Below, piece by piece: positions 34,774-47,109 of a DNA stretch of 64,000 nucleotides. Both the position numbers and the translations under genes were made by a program. Numbering within the stretch: the first letter of the stretch is position 1; every line of letters begins with the position of its first letter. A model generated the notes under the pieces. It saw only the letters and a program-made list of their open reading frames with translations. It made no database searches and had not been told where the DNA came from. Source of the DNA: Clavulina sp. PMI_390 (Eukaryota; Basidiomycota; Agaricomycetes; Cantharellales; Hydnaceae); contig WIDE01000098.1 in assembly GCA_015039315.1 (NCBI GenBank), forward strand, positions 59,323 to 123,322. Direction: 5' to 3'.

Positions 34774-37700
34774 TTACTTAGAATGCATGCTTGTATCGCT
34801 ATCGTCGCTCCCATCATCGCTCCCACTCTCGCTGCCCTCCATATCCTCGTCAGACACCTCCAACGACCTGCTTTCAACGGAGAATCCATACTTCTCCAGC
34901 GACTCCTTAATCTCGTCCGCCTTCCCAGGCGCACTGACGACGAATGAGACCGAAGATTCAGCGTTGAAGAGGGGAAGGATGTATTTGGTGATCGTCTCGC
35001 GGATTTGCTCGACAGTAACAGGCTATAATGAAAAATAGGCCTTTGTTCGGTATAAGGGGCAACGAAGGAGGAATACCGGAACACACCTGAATTGTCTCCA
35101 GCATTCCTCGACCATAGTTGCTCTCTACCCCACGGAGCGTCTCATTAACAAACGCCATGGATGCGGCCTTGCCTGGAGAGCTCATCGACTGGGCAACACT
35201 GTATACTAAGCTGCTCTTGGCGGCATCCAAGGTTGTCTGCTCAATCGGGATCTAGGAACGGAGGGACGGCCGAACATCTGAGGTAGTGATCACCATGAGT
35301 CAGAATAAACGGCACTCACGGAACCATCGCAAATTCCTTTCACCACTTTTGCGCCCTCAGCGTAGGCTTGGTAGCTATTCGGACACTGGGGATATCGAAA
35401 CCAATAAACGTGTGCGACTGGTGAGACTCGGCAAAGTATCCGATCTGGAGAATCCAGTACCTTGTATAGAGTAAGGGAGAGCAGCCCGTTCTCTAGATCA
35501 GCGCCAAGATTGGCGCCGTATGCTAAACCAGATCCACGAATGTATTTCTGTAGCATAAAATGTGATGACAACACGTTGCCGCGGTGTCAGTTGTCAGTTG
35601 TGATTTGCCGATGGCAGCGAGTTGAGATGAAACTGGATAGGCCACATACCCAAAGGAAACTCTCCGATCCATCTAAGACTTCGCACGCAAGCTTGATGAT
35701 AGCTGCGTCGGGGTGATCCCAGCCTTGGAATATCCGCGTTACGTGGATGCCGTAACTACTTTCAATGGTTGGGAGCGAGAGGACAATTCCCTGCAGATGA
35801 TTGACGATGAGATGAGGACACACTGCACCCATTTTTGCAAAAGGGGCGAACCTTTTTAACAGGGTTCTTGCCGAGCTCGCTGAGGGACTGCGACTGCCAG
35901 GGAACAGGAGCGAGTTTGACAGACTAGAAAGCGCCGCCAACAGTCAGGTCGCTGCAAGTCTAAAAGGATGCCACAACGTTGCTCACAGGTACTGGTTCAT
36001 AGTGTTTGCTAAAAGCCGTGCGAGGCTCTGGTAGCGACGTGATGCTGCCAGTAACAGCAATCCTGAGATTTGCCGGATCCGTTACTGTTCGCATAGTCAG
36101 ACACGAAGGCTCGGCAGGGTCCAGCACGCGAAAACTCACCGTAGGACCGGAACTTCTTCAAATCTGCGACTACCGCCTCAGGTTCGGCCTTCAGCTTTTC
36201 GACCAGAGCTGGGTTAAACTCAATCTGTTTCATGAGGCCGGCGACTTTGGAAGCTGATGATTCAGTCCATAGTGCCTCTCCAAACAGAGCATTTGCAACA
36301 GTGTTGCCATCACGTTTCATCTCAGGCAGGCCTTGTTGGATTTTCGCAGCCGTCACTTTCAAGCTGGATAAGAAAAAATGCCGAAAACCATCAGACAATG
36401 ATCAAAGAAGCTCAGTAAGCGCGCATACCGCTCAACATCGAACTCCGACCCATGGAGCAAATCTCGTAACCAAGCAATCCCCTTCTCGTACCCAGATTTC
36501 TCTACTCTGAAGCCGATTCGGATCAGATCAGTGAAATATTCGCCCATGCCGAGTTGAACACCATAATCCACAATGTCGTTATCGAGCGCTTTCACGACCT
36601 CCTCGTGGGTAAGTTTCGTGCCCGTGGATGCCTGAGTAACTGGAAGAGAGAAGAGGGACGATTGGTATAGTGTGATGTAGCTATGAATCCACACGATAAG
36701 TTTGATGGCTAGTGATATCCCTAAGGCAAAGTGATGACTTACGGTTTGAGGTTTTCGGGTATGCTAGCGGTAGAGATGTACGCGGCAAGAGTGATGAAAT
36801 CGGACTAAGCCCCGGAACTTATGAGTGAATCGCCCCCAACGGCACGAGTTTCTGGCGCATACCTTGACATCGAGGTAGTGAACGAACAGCGGGAGATCCT
36901 TCCCATCCCTCTTCACGTGCTCTTCAAGGCTCCTATCTCCTGTCAACGAGGGTGACGTAGAGCTTGGCTCATTGAGGTAGCTCTGCACTGGAATCCACGA
37001 AATGCTCTTTACATCAGGGACAGGGAAGCTGGTGAGTATTTCGCTTGGGATGGGGATCTCATGCTCTTTCTTGGAATCCTCGAGCAGTTTTGCAACGCGC
37101 TCAAGACCGGCAGGGCCGAGCGACTCTTTTTGGCCAGCAACGCGAGCTTTTTCGGTTTTCTCGAGCGATTCAGAGAGGGCGGCGGATGGTTTGGATTTGA
37201 TGATCACCGCCTGGTTGTTCACATAGTATCTGACCATGCGGGTCAATAACTGTATGGGAAAAGATGCGCGCCGGGACGTACTTTTCTAGAAGGTTTGCCC
37301 ATTGCGCGCTGGTCCACTTGCCCAATTCTTCATAGCGAGCGATTTCCGCCATGGCAGGGTCTAGCTCCTTGCCATCACGAGAACCATATAGGAAGTCTAT
37401 AGAGGAACGTTGAGGTCTATTACTATCAATATTGATATGGCTGACTCACCAGAGATAACGTGCCCAGAAAAGAAATCACCGCCCTGTGATTCTAACGAGC
37501 TTAACAGCTAGGGAATATAGCTCAAGATCAGCTAGGGAACAGACAACTGAGCTATTAAACATGCGCACCTTGAGACGATCCTTCTTCAGCACCAAAGCCA
37601 TTCGCTCCATGTCGACCCCCTCCTTGATGATCCTTTGAAGGCTTTCCTTGAATTTGGCTGACAACCCGTCAATCTGCTCGGTAGGCACGCTCCCAAAGTA

Positions 37701-39224
37701 GACAGCGAGCTCAATGAACGACGCGCGAGTGTTCTCATAGAACCCGATCCAGGTACATAAAGGCTCGGCGATCTCAACATACTCCTTGGTGAGGGGAGCA
37801 ACCGAGGTATCCGTGAGGTAAATCCCAAGGATATCGATGGCCTGTTCAACAAGGAATAGTTCCTAGAATGTCACCTCGAGGAAAGCTCGGTTATGGTGTT
37901 CTGAATACTCACCTTTCGGTCAAGATAGTCGGCGTACGATGGACCGACAAAGCTGAGCATCAACTCGCCGAGGCTCTCGTCCTTCTCAGGGAACTCAACG
38001 GTATCCTCTCTTGGTTCTGAGATCTTGAAGGGGGTAGCGCTAGGGGTCTCAAGGAAGGGACGCTTCCAGCCTGGAGGGACGGGACCATTCGCCTGTTTGT
38101 GGGCGATAATGCGAGGTTCTACTTGCGACTGAACCGTCTCCAGCAAAGCCTGAGTGGACAGTTTACCCGCAACAATGAGGCAGAGATTGTGGGGGACGTA
38201 GTATGAACTGTGATATTGCCTGACTATATATGAGAATAAGAAGTGAGAAGTACTGGAGTAATCGCAAACTCCATTCGGGCTTACTCTCATCAGCGGTCAA
38301 CTTCCTCAGCGCCTCCATGAGTCCTCCGGTTTCGCTCCTATATGCGCTATCCTTGGGATAGAACAACCTCTGTTGTCGCAGTGAAGCCAGATCCCCGCTT
38401 GTGTTCTCTCGCCCCTGCATCTCACTATAGACGACGCCTGCGTCCTCCGCCGCTGGGTTGATATGATGTACTTCTGTGACGAATGACGCGTCCGTAATCG
38501 TCGGATAAAGAATATGGTCGACGTAGATGGGGAGGAATTGCAAGAAGCCCTGCTCTCCTGCAGTATCGATTGTGTAGGCTGTGTGGTCTGTGTCAGTCCA
38601 CGCATTGGTGCCAGCGGCAAAGGCGCGGTTGGCAAGGTTATCCAAAACACCCTTGTAGGGGTACTTCTCAGACCCCATGAAGATAAGGTGCTCGAGTGTA
38701 TGTGGTACACCACTATCATTGAAGACTGGAAGACGAGGATCAGTCATCCCGACGATAGTGGACCACAATCATGTAGATTGCTTACTCTCGGTGGCCACAA
38801 CGAAATAACCCTTCACGATTGGTGCTTAGAGTAGGAATATAGGGGAAGATAGTTGTCCAAGATCAGACAATGCTTCAACGCGTCAGCAGGGGTGATAGCG
38901 CTCACCATCATAGTCAAGGTGCACCACTGTCAAGCCACTCTCCCTGCTCTGCCATTTGGAGACAGTGACATCGGTGAAGTTAAGCTTGACTTTCGATTTG
39001 AGATCGAAGGAGCCAATAGTAGAGAGTTGAGTGGGAGCCATGTTAACGCTAGCGGGCCGCGCGGACAAGAGACCCGAGTCGAAGAAGTTTTGCTGTGTGT
39101 TGGTCGATGACGCCACTGAAGGCGCCAACGTCCGACTCAGACCAGAATGGAAGCTTCTGCAAGTCCCCAACAGGAGCGCAGAGCGTCGCAAAAGAGCGCT
39201 GGACCCGCACAGCGCGCGAAGCAT
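34774..39224 (-). CDS. M16-family zinc metalloprotease with mitochondrial-like N-terminus
   Basis: Large pitrilysin-type peptidase resembling yeast YOL098C and related fungal proteins. The inverted zinc motif HTLEH lies in VPHTLEHLIFMGSEKYPYKG near 38690, and a downstream Glu ligand in AGVVYSEMQGREN near 38420. The KGYFVVATE, PHNLCLIVAGKLS, ELMLSFVGPSYADYLD and FVNETLRGVESNYGRGM segments mark the two halves of the protein. I see about 15 exons across 4.45 kb; the last codes a Ser/Asp/Glu-rich tail ending SMHSK. The first ATG in frame (39224) gives an Arg/Ser/Leu-rich, acid-free leader (MLRALCGSSALLRRS). A second Met (39041, MAPTQLSTIGSF) begins where the conserved-looking part begins. Either start is possible. 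Likely an oligopeptidase; substrate unknown. Confidence 0.85.
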
Positions 39225-39461
39225 TAACAGAGCAAGCAAAGTATTGTAGGGAATGTGACTCGAAAACAACTATGCCAAACAAATGCATCGCAGCTCATGC
39301 GAAGGTCGTTTGTGCATGACTGAGGGAGGGATGGCCTCCATGGCCTCGATGCTTAATATTCGGTGCTCAAGATAACACACTCGTAGCCCTGAGATTAAGA
39401 CATAATATTACAAATACATTGTACGAGGATAGCAAAAAATGTGAAAGTGTCAAAAGGGCCG

Positions 39462-40323
39462 TCAGAATAAAGTATCTTCATCACGAAGATATTCCCCAGC
39501 ATCGCTGCAAGGAAGGTATAAGTACTCGTAATGTAGAGGGCTCATTAAAGTCGAAGGATGAACTTACGCTTGATGGTACACCAGTATTGCCGTTGGGTCA
39601 AGTTTTCTTGTGTCTACTGTGGATCGAGCAGTAACGCCGAATCCCTGGGGTAGAGATCACGGGAAACGAGCACTCAGTTTGGGCTGGAAAGCTGCCTAGG
39701 GATGTGGGCTCACTAATGGGACATCCTTCATGCTGTACACAACAACACCTTGGTGCTCTGGTGTATCCTCTGTTATCCTCCCGAGATGGGCTTTCAATAC
39801 ATGATTGCCGTAGAGGAAAGGCATCTCGCCATTGGGTTTAACCCAAATCTACATACACCAGGAAGGAAGGAGGAGAGCGTAAGCGATCGGGCCGCACTTT
39901 CTGCTTTTCGGCAGAACCCAAACAGGAACATGAACAAGGGCAGACATACTTTATATTTCGCATATTGCGCCAGATAATCAAGCGATGTGATATGTAGCTT
40001 GAACTTCCCGCTCTTGCTGAACTTGCCGAAGCATGTCCCAAGGCTGACCAGATTCGGGCGAGCAACACTAATTGCTAACCGCATTGCGGACTCTGAGACG
40101 TAGTAGACGCGATCTTTGTGCAGTCTGAAGCAGTGGGGCTCATCATCTCTGTCCACTAAATGAACAATATTTTTGCCCTGGAGCAGTGGAAGGAAGACAA
40201 TGGATGTGGCCATCGATGAATCAGACACAAATTCAACTCGCAAAGGGTCCAGATATTCCTCACGATATAGTTCGCAAGCTTGGAGAACACGGCAGTTTGC
40301 TCTTCTTCTGTCAATGGGCGCAT
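39462..40323 (-). CDS. NIP7: Nip7, 60S ribosomal subunit biogenesis factor
   Basis: Nuclear and nucleolar pre-60S assembly protein with a PUA RNA-binding domain. Exons (minus): 40264-40323, 39950-40177, 39714-39848, 39568-39644, 39462-39504, giving 180 residues (yeast Nip7 is 181). Start [16 protein letters not shown]; core motifs [31 protein letters not shown] and [11 protein letters not shown]. The PUA part reads [46 protein letters not shown] and [10 protein letters not shown]. All intron phases restore the frame. It lies 237 bp upstream of the M16 protease start on the same strand. With the Fap7 and Sfp1-type genes it makes three ribosome-production genes in the window, though they are not contiguous. 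Confidence 0.96.
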
Positions 40324-40810
40324 CGATGTATCGCAGAAAGTGCAGAGCTCAACTGAATGAAGGACGAAAAAGTCCTCGACACAAATATCGTCCGCGAACC
40401 AAACACCAGACCAGGGCAAAAGAAAAATTTATTGAACTTGATGGAGATTCATACGATGAGTAAGTGCGAATAACTCAATGATACTTTGTCCTTGCCAAAC
40501 GGAAGGGGTGGGTCTCCCCAAACTGAAATAGAAAGAGCAACATCTAACCAGCAAGGACTGAGGGCGGAAAGGAAAAGGATCAAGAGTCAAGAAGCAAGGC
40601 TAGAAAATGAGGTTTGTCCATGGAACCGATTAAAGAAATGGTTAGCGAACCAAAAGAGGTTGAAAAGGGGGGATAACTGGGAAATGTGAAAGAATGCGTT
40701 ATATTATGCATGAATGGAAGCCATCCGTGTGAGCGTCACTTGATCCACGGGAAGATGCCCACAGCACGGCAGGGCCGAAAAAAAGAGCGCGTCCTCACTT
40801 CCCCCAAGAG
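40324..40810. other. Intergenic, no gene seen
   Basis: 487 bp between the Nip7 start and the RhoGEF stop, on the same strand. A purine-rich stretch occurs on the plus strand at 40540-40700 (RhoGEF 3' flank or Nip7 promoter). The open frame 40486-40689 (+) is Lys/Glu/Arg-rich low complexity. Confidence 0.45.
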
Positions 40811-43800
40811 CTAAGGCGACACAACAGAGCGATCGGAACCCGCCAACATCGTTGTGAATAAACCCATGGCGCTTGCCTCGCTCTTTAGCTGAATCATGTA
40901 GACAATTCCCGTCCGTTGCCCCTGATCGCTGAGCTCGATCACAACGCCCGTCTTGCCCACTCGCTCTACGGCATCTGTCAGGACAATCGTCGAGATAATC
41001 ATCGACTTGGCTCGATTATCAGCTTGGACAACAAGCTGCTTGACATTGCCCGGCTGCTGCTGGTACAACAGGAGCTTCGCCGCACCCAACGCCTTCCACT
41101 GAGCATGGTGCTGCTTGAGGAACACCTTACACTTCATGTCGGCGGTGATGGTGGAGGTTTGTGGACCACTGAACATAGCCTTCTTCTCCTCATCCGGCGA
41201 GGAAGGCGGGCTCTCGGGCCGTGGTCCTCGTTCGGCGTTCATTTGCAACATCATAGATGGAACCATGGGACGCACGCCAAGACCTGTTCTTGGCACGGGA
41301 GGTTGTAACGAGTGTGACGATCCTGTATCAAATGATCGCATGCTGGGTGCGCCACTGCGGAGGCCTCCAGGTCCCGGACCTGGATCGAAGGAGGATGGGG
41401 GGAAGCTGGGACCACCTTGTTGGGGAGGGAAGGGAGGCCCATTCCCGTTCATAGGCGGTAGAGGGGAAGGAGGGAGTGGAGGGAGGTGGTGAAGAGCATT
41501 TGGATCAGGTGGCCCACCTCCTGGAAGTGATAGGTGAGGTGGAGGTGGAGGGGGTCCAGCGCTGTTCATTCGAGGAGGCCCATTACTGTTCATCCTTGGC
41601 GGGGATGGTCTATTCATATCTGATAATTGGTCTGTCGAATTGGCACGCGGAGGGGCCCTGCTGACCCCCGGCGGTGGTGGAGGAACACCCGGACCACCAT
41701 TGTTAGGGCCGGGAGGAAGGAGAAGGTGAGGTTCGGAACCCGCTGCCATCCTTCCGAATTGCATCCTCGGAGGCTCCATCCCATGGGGCATTGGGGGTGG
41801 AGGGGGTGACCGAGACCCTCCAGGAGGCATGGGCATGCTGGAGCCCCGAGGAGGAAACGACGCGCCTGGAGGTGGTCCCCCAACGGCTGGGTTAGGCTCC
41901 GTAGCACGAGGCTTCGCGGGGGTTACTGGGGAACGGTGATGTAGATGCATTTAGCCTGGAGGCGAAAACGAGGCGTATAGATGGGACTCACGAGCCATGG
42001 TCTCCTCCCAACTCTCTCTGAAATCCCTTAGCATCGCTTCCTTGACTGCCTTGGATTCCACATGCACTATGAACGTCTCCTTCTTCATGATGCGGATCTC
42101 AAGGACATTGTCTTGCAGTGCAGTAGCTCATCAGAACGGTGGTGAATGCTAGCATTGAAGCTGTATGCGTACCTGCTGGTCCCTCTGCATCCATTGCCAC
42201 TAAATGTTTGGCGGACAACGGTGGGTAAGCAAGCCACATATCAAATCCGTCCTGGGTTGCCTTCTCTTCGTCTGTCATGTGTTCGGCAACGAGGAACAAG
42301 TCAGTCAGCAGGAAGATATGGGCACTGCGATGTTCGATGGGCTGTCCAGTTGATTTGGGAGTAAAGTCGATCACAACATCTGCTGAAAATCGCATCTTGC
42401 GCACGAATGTGAGATTCGGAGGCGCCATTTGAAGACGACATTTCTATAATTGAATCGGTTATCAGCCTATTGAGTTCAGCTCCACAACCTTGGGATACGA
42501 TGTGGGAGAGAAGTTCCACTCGATCCGCCGACATGAAACACGTACCCGCGGAGTCATGGTGAACAAGTCTATCACCCTTTCGGTGGATAGCCTCCTCTCA
42601 AGATCGATGATCGGCGCACTCATCGTCGATGTGGATGTCCTTCCCGCAGCTGAGGTATTGCTCGTAGGAACAGAACCTCGAGAATCCCTCTCCTCGGTTC
42701 GTCGAGAATCGCGCCCACTCGAGGAACTGCTCTCTCGCTCTGCGAAGGGTGGGGGTGGCGCATCATGATTTCTCTCCATCCCAGGAACCGGGGGAATAAA
42801 GGGAGGCGGGGGGGCTGTGCCAGCAGACATGGCGGCCGGTGATATTGGGGATACACCAGGCGCTGCGCTGGACTTGCGTGGGGGAGGCGAAAATGTTGAG
42901 CTGGGAGTGGCTGGGGATGGTGCTGCTGGTGGTATTTCAGGGGCGACTCCGTGGTCAGCATCCTCACCAACTTGAACGGCAGCACGTTCTTCGACTGTGG
43001 CAAGGAGCTTCGACAGTCGATCGTTGGCACTAAGGAGCAGTTTGTGATCCGAACGACCGGGCTGGGTGCTTTTCAGCAGTCGCGCGTAGAGCTTTTTATA
43101 GTACTTGAGCCGGGTGGCGGGCATCAAGAACAAAGTATCGAGTGTCCATATGGGGTCGAGGCTGGTAGCGTATAGAGAGGGAGGGATGTTGGATGATATC
43201 TCTTCCAGAATCGAGGGGAGGTTCGGGTTGTTCTGCTCGGGGAGCCAGCTGTCGAAAGAGGTGGTATATCCGTTGCAGTACCGAGTATACGGGGCTTCCA
43301 GGTCGTCAATCTGAAAGGGCACAAAGGGTCCTGGGGTGTCAGCAAAATGTGTTGTGGCAATGGAAGATCGAAAAAGGAGCTCACCCATCGCATAAGAAGA
43401 TCACCAAGGGCTTTTGGCGAACTCGGGTTTGGTCCGATCTCGTTAAGTTTCTGCTCAAAATAGTTCCTTTGTTATTAGATTGTGTCATTTTGCCCCAAGG
43501 TGATGAAATAGACGAACCGCAAGGAGTGATCTGTTTGAGCGATACACCACCTCGACGGAGCGAAACATAGCATCCAGCTCCGGAGGTGGAAAATTTGAAC
43601 GAGACCATGCAGCTGCCACTCGTCTAATAATGGCTGCGAGAAGGTCTACGTATGACTTTTCGGTTTCGATGAGGTCCACGAGCGGGTTGACTTTCTTCTT
43701 CTTGGCACCACCCGCGGCCTCTACAGTGAGACTGTCGCCATTTGTAGAGGCTCCATTGTTGGCCATACGGCCACCGTGTGGTTCAGAAAAACCGTTTGCA

Positions 43801-43832
43801 GGGCCAGATGAGGCGGTGTCGACTGCTGACAT
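40811..43832 (-). CDS. DH-domain Rho guanine-nucleotide exchange factor with PH-like domains
   Basis: Predicted activator of a Rho/Cdc42-type GTPase in polarity or actin control. Exons (minus): 43518-43832, 43385-43450, 42546-43310, 42173-42443, 41992-42111, 40811-41925, about 883 residues. The DH domain occupies roughly residues 55-240: PLVDLIETEKSYVDLL (conserved region 1), LNEIGPNPSSPKALGDLL, and MPATRLKYYKKLYARLLK (conserved region 3, near 43100). A Pro/Ser linker follows, then a PH-like domain (APPNLTFVRKMRFSADVV, HIFLLTDLFLVAE). A very Pro/Gly-rich region (41200-41920) comes next, and a second PH/RanBD-like fold at the end (CKVFLKQHHAQWKALGAAKL). The intron before exon 6 must end at 41926; the nearer AG would create a stop. 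The start is the first ATG (43832). The specific GTPase is unknown. Confidence 0.82.
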
Positions 43833-44447
43833 TTCCGACTGACGAGCGGCGGATGCAGGCACACGTTTGAGAGTAACGCCGCCTCAGATTGCAACACAAG
43901 AGTAGACGGATGCGAAGAATACGACGCCGTGAGTACAATCCAGGCGTCCCGCAGTGTTGCAGAGGCTTCTTTGACGCCAGAAAATGAGGGCTGCCACACG
44001 AGCACAGGGTCTGAGGTTGAGCGAAACAAGAAATATCCGGCCGCGCGTGACTATTTGTCACTGGCACCTCCAACAGCCTCATCCCTGCAATTTTTGCCAC
44101 TGGTTCAAATGCATTTATTCAACCAAAATGTTCCTTTGCTCGTCCTTCAAGCCAACAGCACTTTCGCTGAAATTTTTCAATATCCATATACTGACAAACC
44201 AGCCTGATGCCAGCTCGCGCCATTTGGTGTTGCTAAGCTGATTTTAGCCCTCTCCCATGATCCCTGAGCTTCACTCGACTTGGAAACGCATGAAACTGAC
44301 CGAAGAACCTCGCGACGTGAAAATAATACCAAAACGAGGCTTATAGATAATCAGCTTGTCCCACTTTCCACGTTCTCCGCACAAGACCGTCAATTCGTCA
44401 TTGGCTGTCACATCCAGAATTCCCACGGTTCCGCTCACCGTGACGCC
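43833..44447. promoter_or_regulatory. Divergent upstream region (RhoGEF / OCIA-like gene)
   Basis: 615 bp between two divergent starts. No gene is visible. Only its last 40 bases show faint similarity to the flank of the decayed copy at 47110. Confidence 0.4.
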
Positions 44448-45566
44448 ATGGAGGGAGCACCAAAGAAACCAGAGTTTTTTGCGCTTTACTCTGACGAGGC
44501 CTTCCAGGCAGAGGTCGAGGTGACTATGGACGTGCATAGTTTTATTTCACGTTGTTTACTAAGTGTTACAGAAAGGCAACATCACGCAAGAAGATGTTGA
44601 CACCCTCAACGCCCTGTCCGCACGAACAAGAGTTTACAGGGTACGATCGTGCATTGTTTCTTATAATATGACGCCAGCTTGAACTACTGAATGCATATCC
44701 TCGGCTTCCTAGAATATTGGTCTTTACGGAGGAGCCACAGCAGCAGCCTACTACGCACGTTTCAACCGCAAACCCCCATGGTCGTTCCCAAAAAGCGCCT
44801 TCTTTGCTGGTGTCAGTTCAATCGCTGGACTAGCTTTATCTTCCGTCGCTGTCGCCGCATCTCTGTACAAGTCCTTCGCCAACTTCCAGGATAAGGATCG
44901 ATTCAAGCTTGCTATCGAGAATCTGCGAGCAGGGAGAGCTGCCCAGCAGGGACTTCCGTGGCCCCCTCCGATGAGAGGTTCTCCTCAACCTGCTGGCCAG
45001 TTCGGTGCCGAATCAAGTGCGCAGAGTAACTCGGGCTGGTCTTCAACTGCGAATGTCGATGGCAGTACGTAATGTCTATTACGATTCACCAATGACTACT
45101 AACAGTACCCCCACTATATTCAGGTTCGTATGACACCCCTGATGCTTCCTCTTCCTCTGAGGCTTCCAGTGACCCGAATAGCCGGTGGAATGAAATTCGT
45201 GCTGCTAACAACGCTGCGCGTACCAGTACATGGGATCGCATCCGCGAGGCTCGCGCCAAAGCCGATCTACCCAATCAACAACCCTCATCTTCCTCGGGAT
45301 ATCCTTCTACTTCAACTCCGTCATCATATCCACCGCCGCCGCAACCGCCTGCCCCCGCAAAAGGAGCAGGGTCTGACGCTCTGTTCAGTGGCATCCCCAT
45401 GCCTCGTCCGAACCCGGCAGCCGGCCCAAGGCGAACATCAGGGGTGGAAGGGGAGCTGGGAGCGGGTACGGAGGTGATGGACAAGGAGAAATTCGAAGCT
45501 CTCCTCGACGCAGAGAGGAACTTTGGCCAGGAGCAACAGAAAAAGGAGCAATCGCGGTGGAGCTAG
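44448..45566 (+). CDS. Small membrane protein, possibly OCIA-like (intact member of a duplicated pair)
   Basis: Exons 44448-44519, 44572-44640, 44713-45064, 45124-45566 give 311 residues. The N-terminus (KKPEFFALYSDEAF, GNITQEDVDTLNALSARTRVY) precedes two hydrophobic stretches (GLYGGATAAAYYARF and FFAGVSSIAGLALSSVAVAAS) separated by a PPW turn. DRFKLAIENLRAG and a long Ser/Pro-rich tail follow, ending in a charged helix (DKEKFEALLDAERNFGQE). The spacing of the two membrane segments recalls OCIA-domain mitochondrial or endosomal proteins, but I cannot confirm it. The duplicate at 47110-48181 preserves the same exon boundaries and then decays, supporting this model. It is divergent from the RhoGEF gene. 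Confidence 0.7.
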
Positions 45567-45804
45567 CTTAAGCCTTGGCATCTCCCGAAAAAGAGTTATG
45601 ACTCACTCAGATCCAGCTCATTCTTCCGTCCTGAAAATTACACAATTGATGCCAACGCGTTCGGCGATTTTCGTCGCCGCCAGTAACTGAACATTTACGT
45701 AGGAGAGGTCGTGAATACAACCAGTACTTGGGAGAATGGCCAGGAACAAGCTGCGGACGGTCTGCCAAGCTTAGATTGTGCGTGCATGATACTGCGGTGG
45801 AGAA

Positions 45805-46140
45805 TTAGTGCCCGAGTCCCTCAGGTGTACCTAAATTCAGCCGAGAGATGCTGAACTGGCCTGCTTTCGGTGTCGCCTCCCCGTCATCATCTTCTCATGC
45901 CGTTGCACCCATGCATCACTGTCCGAGATGTCCGCAGCTTTAGGTCCTGCCGCAGCCCGAAGTCCTGGCGCTTCCTCGTCGTCCGGCCTTGGCTACCCCG
46001 TAGGAGCGCCATTTCATGAGATAAATTTGTGCCACTCAGTCGGAGTCAATCGCACATAGCTCATTCCTTTTGCAGAAACCAAATATCTCTCCAATGCCAC
46101 AACAGCCAAGCGGTCAGCTAACAACTTGGACAGTGGAATC
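45805..46140 (-). pseudogene. Truncated copy of the kinase-like gene C-terminus
   Basis: Similar to the last 350 bases of the kinase-like gene at 48416-49916: same order of CATTCAGCCG, GAGATGCTGAACTGG, the GGCGCT-containing Ala/Gly-coding part, ATGAGATAAATTTG, CCACTC and TAGCTCATTCC, with many substitutions and length changes. The terminal codons stay open to a stop at 45805, but upstream of about 46140 the similarity ends, so the catalytic part is gone. The sequence between it and the preceding membrane-protein gene (GAACATTTACGTAGG, GGGAGAATGGCCAGGAAC) is also duplicated near 48297-48360. It is a remnant of a segmental duplication, not a functional gene. Confidence 0.75.
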
Positions 46141-47109
46141 AAGTCAGTCCCAATTTGATGCTGTTGCTGACGAAGATTAGAGTGTCTGGACAAGAAGAAC
46201 TAGCGAGTCTGAGAGTTCAGCCGTGGAAGGTCAATGACTCTCTTGATTTGACTCAATATGCTTCCATCCAAAGATGCTTGACACTCCCAACGCTATACCA
46301 TATCTGGCTGAAGAAGCATTCACCTCTCATTCTAGGGGGGCCATAACGAATGGGTTTAGGAAAGCCCCAAGACAACAATAGTCTGTCCGCAAAATAGCAA
46401 AGGGGCCACCCTATTGAGGCGGTGGAGATTTTAGCTTCAATCGAAGGAATGGAGGAGTGAGTGGATGTCTCATAACGGCAGACAGTGTCCGGGACACAGA
46501 AAAAGTCGTTGAAGGGATGCCAAAAAACAACTACAAGGAAGTTGTTACCTAGAAAGGTACGAGTCGGGCGTGAAGAATGATGATAACTCTCGATGAGTTT
46601 ACATACGAGAATCTGATGGGAGAGCTTGAATCTCAGCAGGGTCTGCTAATAAGGGTGTGATCATGATTAACGTGAGGGATTGATGCAACTGTGGGCTCTG
46701 TAAGCTACAGGATTGGCCATGATAGTGAGTTTGGCGGTGAACGAGAGGACCATGCATTCGTCGTGGAGTGAGTTGGGAGGTTCGGTTATGTGTTTCTGCG
46801 GCTTTGTATCACACCTTGTGGCTTGTTTCGGCACCAATTAGAATCTCGTGCCTCGTCGTTTCCATCCTCGCTAATCACAGTTGTTACGTCTTTTACGACG
46901 TAATCTGTAAGGCTGTGCATCCTCTTGCTGATCTTATACTCCCCCATCCCTGTGTCCTGGACGTCAGATTCTGCTTGGTCGACTCGTGCACTCGCTATCT
47001 ATAGCTAGTGAGGTTAAACCCCTATCCCACATTCCTAAGAACCGGTTCTGTAACAGGCACTACAGGGAAAACGCTCCATCGTATTATCTCTATTGCATCA
47101 ACTGCTGCT
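46141..47109. other. Spacer between duplicated units, no gene seen
   Basis: About 970 bp. Short open frames at 46155-46346 and 46768-47004 (+) lack any recognised motif. No similarity to the other unit was seen. Confidence 0.4.

Noticed and set aside
41115..41492. 125-codon Gly/Arg/Pro plus-strand frame
   Set aside because: Antisense of the Pro/Gly-rich region of the RhoGEF gene.
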